Of a stretch of DNA of 9,642 bases, positions 1-4,944 are shown in pieces (within the stretch, counting starts at the first letter, position 1; each line of letters starts with the position of its first letter). The translations under genes and the position numbers were made by a program. The DNA is from an uncultured Clostridia bacterium (GTDB lineage: Bacteria > Bacillota > Clostridia > Christensenellales > Borkfalkiaceae): contig CANRFK010000045.1 in the NCBI GenBank assembly GCA_947629875.1, forward strand, positions 1 through 9,642, given 5' to 3'. A model generated the notes under the pieces. It searched no databases and was not told where the DNA came from. It saw nothing but the letters and a program-made list of their open reading frames with translations.

Positions 1-1004
1 GTGCCCACGATGTTGAACGTCGTGCCCATGCAGGGGACCTTTTGGTTCTGCCACTGCCACTGGCCGTGGAGGCCGTAGTTGTACTTGTCGAAATTGGGCT
101 GGCCGCCCTCTCTTTGGGCGCGCTCGGCCTCCGCAACGATTTTATCGTCCCAATATTTGAGGTAGTCCTCCATCTTGCCGAAGCCCTTGCCGTCCTCATT
201 GTAGCCCAAATAACCCATCGTATCCTGATGGTGGGTGTAGAGGGTGAGCGCCTCGCCCTTTTCGAGCCCCTTGATCTTGACGGTAGCAATTTCCCCGGGC
301 GCGAGGTAGAGTCCCGTCGTCATGGGGGAGCGATAGATGGGATCGGTCACGATGCGCATTTCAACGGCCTTGGCGTCATCGGAGATCTCGCCGTAGATAT
401 AGTCCGCGGCGGGGTGCTTTTTGAGTTCGCCCTTTTCGATGATCTCGCTGTAATGCGTGTTGAAATAGTACGCCTGCCTGAGCAGCATGTACTTGGTGAA
501 CTCGGAGAAATATTTTTGTTTGGAGACGTTGCCGTTCTCGTCCTTATCCGAGCGGGCGAGCCCCTTCATCGGGTACATGGGGCGATCCTTGTTGCCCGCC
601 TCGCGCTTGCCGTTCTCGGAAAAGTCGATCTTCGCAAGCGGGTTCATGGTATTGCCCGTCGTGAAGTCCAACATCTCGTATACGTCGGTCATCACTTCGG
701 GATGGGGGCGGACGATGTCGTCCCGCAAAATTTCCATGTCGGGCTGGCGAACGGTCACGCGCCTGCCGCGGATCTCGTCGAGGTCGTACAGAGAGAGCCC
801 TTCGTCGATGTCCTCGGGGCGCACAACGCCCTCGCTCTGTTCGGGTTCGTTCTGCTCCGTGTAGGCGGTCGGCGTCGCTTCCGCGGCGGTCGCGGCGGCA
901 ACCGTCGAACCGCCCGTGCGGCGAAACATCGCGGCAAGATCGCCGAAGCAAAAAGCAAGTACGAGAATGAAGCAGAGGGAGCTCTTTACAAGGTTCTTTT
1001 TCAT
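1..1004 (-). CDS. Secreted protein, M60-like (enhancin-type) peptidase N-terminal part; 3' end outside window
   Basis: The frame is open from the ATG at 1004-1002 to the window edge: 334 codons, no stop, so the C-terminal part is missing. Residues 1-20 look like a signal peptide (MKKN start, then a hydrophobic stretch), followed by an Ala/Thr/Glu-rich linker. Around residues 220-240 the sequence RSPMTTGLYLAPGEIATVKI resembles the TGLY-x-PGE strand found before the catalytic domain of M60-like peptidases, and the last visible residues (PCMGTTFNIVG) fit the stretch before the YGG region of that family. The zinc motif HExxH would lie beyond the edge and cannot be checked. M60-like enzymes of gut bacteria act on mucin-type glycoproteins; that role here is inference. 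AAGGA lies 6 nt before the ATG. The gene diverges from gdhA. Secretion is fairly certain; the family call is moderate. Confidence 0.6.
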   Translation of the reverse strand, partial: MKKNLVKSSLCFILVLAFCFGDLAAMFRRTGGSTVAAATAAEATPTAYTEQNEPEQSEGVVRPEDIDEGLSLYDLDEIRGRRVTVRQPDMEILRDDIVRPHPEVMTDVYEMLDFTTGNTMNPLAKIDFSENGKREAGNKDRPMYPMKGLARSDKDENGNVSKQKYFSEFTKYMLLRQAYYFNTHYSEIIEKGELKKHPAADYIYGEISDDAKAVEMRIVTDPIYRSPMTTGLYLAPGEIATVKIKGLEKGEALTLYTHHQDTMGYLGYNEDGKGFGKMEDYLKYWDDKIVAEAERAQREGGQPNFDKYNYGLHGQWQWQNQKVPCMGTTFNIVG

Positions 1005-1102
1005 ACGGTTTCCTTCGTTTCAGCTTATGCGGAAGGGCAAAATTGCCGTGTGCGCTGCCGCTGAAACCCAAAGCAAAATTTCCGCCGGATTTTGGCAACA
1101 AT

Positions 1103-1131
1103 ATCTTACCACAATTATACAAAATAGGCAA
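1103..1131 (-). promoter_or_regulatory. Promoter of the M60-like gene
   Basis: On the minus strand TTGCCT (1131-1126), a 17-nt spacer and TAAGAT (1108-1103), preceded by TGG (extended -10). It predicts a leader of roughly 90 nt. A TATAAT at 1119-1114 has no good -35 at the right distance and is less likely. Confidence 0.55.
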
Positions 1132-1231
1132 TCATCGGCGGAAAATTTTTTCTTCGGAAATTGATATGGCGAAGCCGCCTTTTGCGCCGCACGGAGGGGG
1201 AAGACCGTCGCCCGCGGAAAGGGGAACATGC

Positions 1232-1275
1232 AGACGAAAAACGCCGTAACCTGCCGCCCAAACGGTTTTTCGTCT
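1232..1275. repeat. 11-bp inverted repeat upstream of gdhA
   Basis: AGACGAAAAAC (1232-1242) is perfectly inverted as GTTTTTCGTCT (1265-1275), with 22 nt between. A small CCCG-TTTG-CGGG hairpin follows at once (about 1276-1287). It sits between the divergent M60-like and gdhA promoters. Its role is unknown. Confidence 0.4.
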
Positions 1276-1370
1276 CCCGTTTGCGGGAAAATATCTCTGC
1301 GGCCGCCGCTTCCTGTGCCTCTTTCCGCGTTTTGCAGGGTGCGCCGCGCCCGTCCCGCACGGGGAGTTCG

Positions 1371-1419
1371 CCTCAAACTATAAGTATTTCTTATACTTCC
1401 TATAAGTTTTTGTTTGAGG
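1371..1419. repeat. Nested inverted repeat upstream of the gdhA promoter
   Basis: CCTCAAAC (1371-1378) pairs with GTTTGAGG (1412-1419). The A/T-rich interior holds TATAAG in both orientations (TATAAG, CTTATA, TATAAG) and AAGTAT-TTCTT-ATACTT. The outer repeat ends about 28 bp upstream of the -35, an activator-like position. No T-run follows it, so a terminator is unlikely. It may be an operator, for instance for a LysR-type regulator, but no specific factor can be named. Confidence 0.45.
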
Positions 1420-1447
1420 AAGAACGGCCGCTACGGCGCGTGGAATT

Positions 1448-1476
1448 TTGCAATGCGTTCGGTTTTTTGGTATAAT
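1448..1476 (+). promoter_or_regulatory. gdhA promoter
   Basis: TTGCAA (1448-1453), 17-nt spacer, TATAAT (1471-1476), with TGG just before the -10 (extended -10). A start near 1483 gives a leader of about 38 nt with an AAAGGAG SD at 1507-1513. Confidence 0.85.
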
Positions 1477-1520
1477 ACTCCCGTCAAGTCACATTGCCGG
1501 GGCGGCAAAGGAGTAAAAGT

Positions 1521-2855
1521 ATGGATTATGTAGAGAGAGTTTTGGAAGAACTCAAAGCGAAAAACCCGAACGAGCCCGAATTTCATCAGGCGGCTACGGA
1601 GATCTTGAACGGGCTTCGTCCCGTTGTCGAAAAGCATCCCGAATACGAAAAGGCGGCGCTCTTGGAGCGCTTCGTCGAGCCCGAGCGCGTCGTTCTCTTC
1701 CGCGTGCCGTGGGTGGATGATAGCGGAAAGGTGCACGTCAACAAGGGCTACCGCGTGCAGTTCAACAGCGCCATCGGGCCCTATAAGGGCGGGCTGCGCT
1801 TCCACCCGTCCGTCAATCTCTCCATCATCAAGTTCCTCGGGTTGGAGCAAATTCTGAAGAACAGCCTCACGGGGCTTCCCATCGGCGGCGGCAAGGGCGG
1901 CTCGGATTTCGACCCCAAGGGCAAGAGCGACAATGAGATCATGAAGTTCTGCCAGAGCTTCATGACCGAACTCTACCGCCACATCGGGCAGGATACCGAT
2001 GTCCCCGCGGGCGACATCGGCGTCGGCGGCAGGGAGATAGGCTTCCTCTTCGGGCAGTACAAGCGCATCCGCGATGAGCACGTCGGCGTGCTCACGGGCA
2101 GAGGGCTCACCTACGGCGGCAGCCTCGTCCGCACGGAGGCAACGGGCTACGGGCTCGTCTACATGGTGGAAGAAGCATTGAGGTGCCGCGGCGACAGTTT
2201 CAAGGGCAAGACGCTCATCGTCTCGGGCTCGGGCAACGTCGCCATCTACGCCGTGGAGAAGGCGCAGTCGCTGGGCGCCAAGGTCGTCGCCATGTACGAT
2301 AGCAACGGCTATATTTATGATAAGAACGGCATCGACCTTGCCGTCGTCAAACAAATCAAAGAGGTGGAGAGGGGTCGCATCAAGGAGTATGCAAGCCGCG
2401 TGAAGGGCGCGGAGTACCATGAAGGTTGCAGGGGCATCTGGTCGATCCCGTGCGACATCGCCCTCCCCTGCGCCACGCAGAACGAAATCGACGCGGAGAG
2501 CGCAAAATTGCTCGTCAAGAACGGCGTCAAACTCGTCGGCGAGGGCGCGAACATGCCCACCACGCTCGAGGGCATCGCGGTGTTCCAGAAGGCGGGCGTC
2601 GTGTTTTTGCCCGCCAAGGCGGCCAACGCGGGCGGCGTCGCCACGAGCGCCTTGGAAATGGCGCAGTCGAGCGGCCGTCTCTTCTGGACGTTCGAGGAAG
2701 TGGACTTGAAACTCAAAAACATCATGGTGAACATCTACCACAATATGGATAACGCCGCCAAGGAGTACGGCGTCGAAGGCGACTACGTCGCCGGCGCGAA
2801 CATCGCGGGCTTTTTGAAGGTCGCCACCGCCATGATGGCACAGGGCATCGTCTGA
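1521..2855 (+). CDS. gdhA: Glutamate dehydrogenase, hexameric class
   Basis: This enzyme interconverts glutamate and 2-oxoglutarate plus ammonia in the cytoplasm, using NAD(P). The 444 residues match the length of small hexameric GDHs. Landmarks fall on the numbering of the Clostridium symbiosum enzyme: K89 in PYKGG, K113, the catalytic lysine K125 in GGGKGG, and D165 in PAGD. The nucleotide-binding Rossmann motif GSGNVA is at 236-241. The start is set by AAAGGAG (1507-1513) 7 nt before the ATG; a possible TTG start nine codons upstream has no comparable SD. Cofactor preference cannot be decided from the sequence. The gene stands alone, with its own promoter and a very stable hairpin 17 nt after the stop. 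In an amino-acid-fermenting anaerobe it could run towards glutamate breakdown or ammonia assimilation. Confidence 0.97.
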   Translation: MDYVERVLEELKAKNPNEPEFHQAATEILNGLRPVVEKHPEYEKAALLERFVEPERVVLFRVPWVDDSGKVHVNKGYRVQFNSAIGPYKGGLRFHPSVNLSIIKFLGLEQILKNSLTGLPIGGGKGGSDFDPKGKSDNEIMKFCQSFMTELYRHIGQDTDVPAGDIGVGGREIGFLFGQYKRIRDEHVGVLTGRGLTYGGSLVRTEATGYGLVYMVEEALRCRGDSFKGKTLIVSGSGNVAIYAVEKAQSLGAKVVAMYDSNGYIYDKNGIDLAVVKQIKEVERGRIKEYASRVKGAEYHEGCRGIWSIPCDIALPCATQNEIDAESAKLLVKNGVKLVGEGANMPTTLEGIAVFQKAGVVFLPAKAANAGGVATSALEMAQSSGRLFWTFEEVDLKLKNIMVNIYHNMDNAAKEYGVEGDYVAGANIAGFLKVATAMMAQGIV

Positions 2856-2860
2856 CCGCT

Positions 2861-2928
2861 CCCTCATACCGAGCCAATCGCCCGCCGACGCATAGCGTCG
2901 GCGGGCGATTGGCGAGTGTATCTTCCCC
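2861..2928. repeat. Hairpin cassette, copy 1 (fixed flanks, 19-bp stem); may end gdhA transcripts
   Basis: Left flank CCCTCATACCGA (2861-2872), a perfect 19-bp stem (2873-2891 with 2895-2913) closed by an ATA loop, and right flank GAGTGTATCTTCCCC (2914-2928). The same two flanks enclose an unrelated palindrome at 3266-3314. ATAC in the left flank can pair with GTAT in the right one in both copies. Lying 17 nt after the gdhA stop, it probably ends or stabilises that transcript, but there is no T-run, so it is not a textbook intrinsic terminator. Confidence 0.75.
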
Positions 2929-2962
2929 GAGCAATCGACTTGCCTCCTCCCTTGTTTTACGC

Positions 2963-2998
2963 GTCATTCTGAAACCCCGCAAGGGGGTGAAGAATCCC
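2963..2998. repeat. Intergenic hairpin element A (GCAA loop)
   Basis: ATTCT-gaa-ACCCC, loop GCAA, GGGG(G)T-ga-AGAAT: a 4-bp C/G stem closed by a GNRA-type tetraloop, with ATTCT/AGAAT pairing outside. The CATTCTGA...GAAGAATC frame resembles a dispersed intergenic repeat I recall from gut Clostridia genomes (from memory, not searched). Confidence 0.5.
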
Positions 2999-3018
2999 GA
3001 ACAACGAAGTCCGACCCG

Positions 3019-3037
3019 CCCCCTCCGCGGGAGGGGG
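3019..3037. repeat. Intergenic palindrome element B
   Basis: CCCCCTCC-GCG-GGAGGGGG, a perfect 8-bp stem with a 3-nt loop, followed by a G-rich run to about 3052. Related in composition to the palindrome near 3199-3230. Confidence 0.5.
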
Positions 3038-3065
3038 GGAAGGGGGGTGGGGCTCTTGCTTCCCA

Positions 3066-3123
3066 CCTACCCCCTTGGCTCCCCCTTTTGGGGGAGCTCC
3101 CGCGAAGCGAGTGAGGGGGTAGG
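3066..3123. repeat. Intergenic element C, predicted three-way junction
   Basis: An outer 10-bp stem CCTACCCCCT (3066-3075) / AGGGGGTAGG (3114-3123) encloses two inner hairpins: GCTCCCCC-TTTT-GGGGGAGC (3078-3097) and a weaker CGC-GAA-GCG with CTC/GAG outside it. This architecture, and not coding content, explains the open frames that cross it. Confidence 0.55.
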
Positions 3124-3129
3124 CTCTTG

Positions 3130-3169
3130 CCTTCCCCTCGAGGGGAAGGTGTTGCGGCGTAGCCGCGAC
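3130..3169. repeat. Intergenic element D, double palindrome
   Basis: The perfect 20-nt palindrome CCTTCCCCTCGAGGGGAAGG (3130-3149) is followed by the hairpin GTTGCGGC-GTA-GCCGCGAC (3151-3158/3162-3169). The linker GGCTCTTGC(C)TTCCC before it (3122-3137) also stands before element C (3051-3064), suggesting both arrived as similar modules. Confidence 0.55.
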
Positions 3170-3198
3170 GGATGAGGTGATATGATTGTCCATCCTAT

Positions 3199-3230
3199 TC
3201 CCCCCCTCCTCGGGAAGGGGGTGGGGCAAT
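3199..3230. repeat. Intergenic palindrome element E
   Basis: An imperfect C-run/G-run palindrome around CTCCTCGGGAAG, similar in composition to element B. Short and low in complexity. Confidence 0.4.
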
Positions 3231-3265
3231 CCCTATGCCGCCCCCGCGCGTATATCTCTTACACC

Positions 3266-3314
3266 CCCTCATACCGAACGCGCCGCCGCGGCGGCGCGTG
3301 AGTGTATCTTCCCC
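3266..3314. repeat. Hairpin cassette, copy 2 (same flanks, 22-nt palindrome)
   Basis: The flanks CCCTCATACCGA (3266-3277) and GAGTGTATCTTCCCC (3300-3314) are identical to copy 1, but the interior (3278-3299) is a different perfect GC palindrome with 11-nt arms and no loop. No gene end lies near it, so it is not explained as a gene terminator. An A/T-only block, apart from one C, follows at 3315-3344. Confidence 0.75.
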
Positions 3315-3434
3315 AAAAAATTTTTAATTTTTTTCAAAAATTTTGGCATATACCCCCGAAAGGGCGAAAATTTCGTGGTACCATAACATTGTAAAGGAAA
3401 AAGAGTGCAAGCGGAAAGCGCGCCGTGAGTAAAA

Positions 3435-3505
3435 AAAGCTCCCTGCTGCGCTGCGCGCGGGCGCCGCCGCGGGCGGCGGACGCGCGCTGCGCTGCAGGGA
3501 GCTTT
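3435..3505. repeat. Long hairpin, good intrinsic terminator shape on the minus strand
   Basis: AAAGCTCCCTGC (3435-3446) pairs with GCAGGGAGCTTT (3494-3505). The stem continues through GCGC and GCGCGCG segments broken by two T/T mismatches, capped by CGCCGCC-GCG-GGCGGCG. On the minus strand the stem ends in TTTTTTT (from the A-run 3431-3437), a terminator pattern, yet no minus-strand gene lies just upstream. On the plus strand only TTT follows. Confidence 0.6.
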
Positions 3506-3586
3506 CAGTGGAAAATTTTATTTTTTTGCCCTGCATTTTTTTGAATTTTACTTTTCGCAAAACCTTATTTTTTGTCCCTCTTTTGG

Positions 3587-3615
3587 TTGTAATTTGAATT
3601 TTGCTATGATATACT
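3587..3615 (+). promoter_or_regulatory. Promoter of the DUF368 gene
   Basis: TTGTAA (3587-3592), 17-nt spacer, TATACT (3610-3615). The -10 ends 9 nt before the ATG at 3625, so a normal start site (3622-3623) would leave a leader of only 2-3 nt. Confidence 0.65.
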
Positions 3616-3624
3616 GATACCAAT

Positions 3625-4638
3625 ATGGAAGAGAACAAGCAGTCCGCGGAAACGTCCGAAGAGGGGAGCAAACCCGCTTCGGAACACGCGCCGCAAGCGG
3701 AGCCCGTACAGAGCGAACCTGTTTCGGAGCCCGCGCCCGAGCAAAAGCCAAACAAACTCGTTGAATTTCTCGCCAATATTTTGCGCGGGGCGGCGATCGG
3801 CGTCGCCTTCATCATCCCCGGGTTTTCGGGAGGTTCGGTCGCGGCGATCCTCGGCATCTACGAAAAGCTCGTCGGCAGCATCGCCGATATCTTCAAAAAA
3901 TTCAAGGAGAGCATTCTCTTTTTACTGCCCATCGTCCTCGGCATGGTGTTGGGCGTCGCCGCGCTCATCTTTCCCATCCAATGGGGGCTCGCGCACTATC
4001 CCCTGCCCACGGTTACGCTGTTCGTGGGACTGTCCCTCGGCGGCCTTCCGTCCATCACGGAAAAGGTCAAGGGGAAGCCGAAATGGCACAACGCCGTAGC
4101 CTTTCTTATTCCCTGCGCCGTCGCGGCGTGCATGCTCTTTCTGCCGACGGGCGCCAACGTCGACCTCTTCCACCTGCCCGCGAGCGGCTATTTCCTGCTC
4201 GTTCTCATCGGTGCGGTGGGGGCGTGCGCCTTGGTCGTGCCGGGCATCTCGGGCTCCATGCTCCTTCTCATTTTCGGCTACTACACGCCCCTCGTCGAAC
4301 TCGTCACGAAGAACCTCTTGAAGGGGCAGAACATCGGCATCTCGATTGCCGTGCTCGCATGCACGGGCTTGGGGCTGATCGTCGGGTTTTTCGCCATCTC
4401 CGTCCTCATGAAATTTTTATTGAAGAAGTTCCCCCGCGGCACCTACTTTGCGATCTTGGGGTTCATTTTGGGTTCCATTGTGGCGGTGTACTTCACCACG
4501 GTGCGAAACACCGACGCCGCACTCTCCTACCTCTATTCGAGCCCGTGGTATTGGGTGGTCACCGTCCTTCTGCTCTTTGTCGGCGCCGCGCTCTCCTATT
4601 TGCTCGTGTGGTACTCCCGAAAAAAACAGAACAAATAA
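3625..4638 (+). CDS. popT: DUF368 family membrane protein, probable undecaprenyl-phosphate translocase
   Basis: DUF368 (PopT) proteins return undecaprenyl phosphate to the cytoplasmic face of the membrane for reuse in cell-wall synthesis; the function is taken from family knowledge. The 337 residues hold about eight hydrophobic helices. Two internal-repeat signatures, PGFSGG (65-70) and PGISGS (206-211), each stand in a hydrophobic segment followed by an ILGIYEKL/IFGYYTPL-like stretch, which is typical of the family. Residues 1-44 form an acidic Pro/Glu/Ser/Ala-rich tail, longer than I expect for the family. No SD precedes the ATG, and an in-frame TGA lies five codons upstream (3607-3609), so translation from a near-leaderless mRNA is likely; no better start precedes the first helix. 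The symbol rests on family membership only. Confidence 0.9.
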   Translation: MEENKQSAETSEEGSKPASEHAPQAEPVQSEPVSEPAPEQKPNKLVEFLANILRGAAIGVAFIIPGFSGGSVAAILGIYEKLVGSIADIFKKFKESILFLLPIVLGMVLGVAALIFPIQWGLAHYPLPTVTLFVGLSLGGLPSITEKVKGKPKWHNAVAFLIPCAVAACMLFLPTGANVDLFHLPASGYFLLVLIGAVGACALVVPGISGSMLLLIFGYYTPLVELVTKNLLKGQNIGISIAVLACTGLGLIVGFFAISVLMKFLLKKFPRGTYFAILGFILGSIVAVYFTTVRNTDAALSYLYSSPWYWVVTVLLLFVGAALSYLLVWYSRKKQNK

Positions 4639-4689
4639 AGATAGAACAAATACAAAGACAAAACAGAGAATAAAAACAGAACAAATAAA
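4622..4689 (+). repeat. 18-nt direct repeat around the DUF368 stop codon
   Basis: AAAAACAGAACAAATAAA occurs at 4622-4639, where it includes the last codons and the stop, and again at 4672-4689. The stretch between is A-rich with similar AGAACAAATA motifs. It probably arose by local duplication or slippage. Confidence 0.6.
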
Positions 4690-4693
4690 CAAA

Positions 4694-4720
4694 CCGCCGA
4701 CTTCGGTCGGCGGCAATTTT
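4694..4720. terminator. Bidirectional intrinsic terminator between the DUF368 gene and tnaA
   Basis: CCGCCGAC-TTCG-GTCGGCGG (4694-4713), an 8-bp stem with a TTCG loop, followed on the plus strand by CAATTTTT. On the minus strand the same stem is followed by TTTGTTTATTTGTT, so it can also end tnaA transcripts coming from the other side. Confidence 0.85.
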
Positions 4721-4728
4721 TACTACAT

Positions 4729-4944
4729 GGGTGCGGTTTTTTATAGAGTTGCAAGTTTTATGCGGGGTGCGATTTTTATCAGAGCGCGATTTTTATAGGA
4801 GCGCAAGTTTTCAGAGAGGTGCAAGTTTTATGCGAGGTATGATTTTTATCGGGGTGAAACTTTTGTAAAAGCACAATTTTTTAGAAACGCGGCGCTGTTT
4901 TTATCAATGGGGCGCAAGTTTTCAAAGGGGCGCAAGTTTTGCGG
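4729..4944. repeat. Degenerate tandem array, 12 units of about 18 bp
   Basis: Unit starts are 4729, 4748, 4765, 4784, 4801, 4818, 4836, 4852, 4871, 4889, 4910 and 4927. The loose consensus is GGYGCRAKTTTTATNRG: a G/C-rich half, then a T-run. Lengths vary from 16 to 21 bp and the mean is 18. The last two units nearest tnaA agree best (GGGCGCAAGTTTT in both), and the array continues into the tnaA stop region. There are no unique spacers, so it is not CRISPR. Confidence 0.75.

Larger units (their letters stand above)
1132..1447. other. Intergenic region between divergent promoters, no gene seen
   Basis: About 315 bp between the minus promoter at 1103-1131 and the plus promoter at 1448-1476. Short open frames here lack an SD sequence and recognisable composition. 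It holds the inverted repeats at 1232-1275 and 1371-1419 and otherwise nothing I can name. Confidence 0.5.
3315..3624. other. Intergenic region before the DUF368 gene
   Basis: A 30-bp A/T block (3315-3344), an isolated SD-like AAAGGA (3393-3398) before a seven-codon GTG frame (3405-3428), the hairpin at 3435-3505, then a T-rich stretch leading to the promoter at 3587-3615. No credible gene is seen. Confidence 0.45.

Noticed and set aside
42..1064. A 340-codon plus-strand open frame at the left edge
   Set aside because: Lies antisense to the M60-like gene, which has a signal peptide, an SD and a promoter; the plus frame has none.
1114..1119. TATAAT on the minus strand as the -10 of the M60-like gene
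   Set aside because: No -35-like hexamer at 16-18 nt, whereas TAAGAT just downstream has TTGCCT at 17 nt and an extended -10.
1477..1520. Riboswitch or T-box in the gdhA leader
   Set aside because: The leader is only about 38 nt, too short for a known riboswitch plus expression platform.
1431..2867. A 478-codon open frame antisense to gdhA
   Set aside because: A by-product of GC-rich third codon positions; the plus strand encodes an unmistakable glutamate dehydrogenase and the antisense product has no recognisable domain.
2909..3229. Open frames of about 90 codons on both strands in the repeat cluster
   Set aside because: They translate palindromic repeats on both strands and have no SD; best explained as non-coding repeats.
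3405..3428. Seven-codon GTG frame as a real peptide gene
   Set aside because: Too short to judge and without a convincing promoter; kept only as part of a finding.
4729..4944. CRISPR array
   Set aside because: The units are contiguous and degenerate at about 18 bp, with no unique spacers of constant length and no cas gene.
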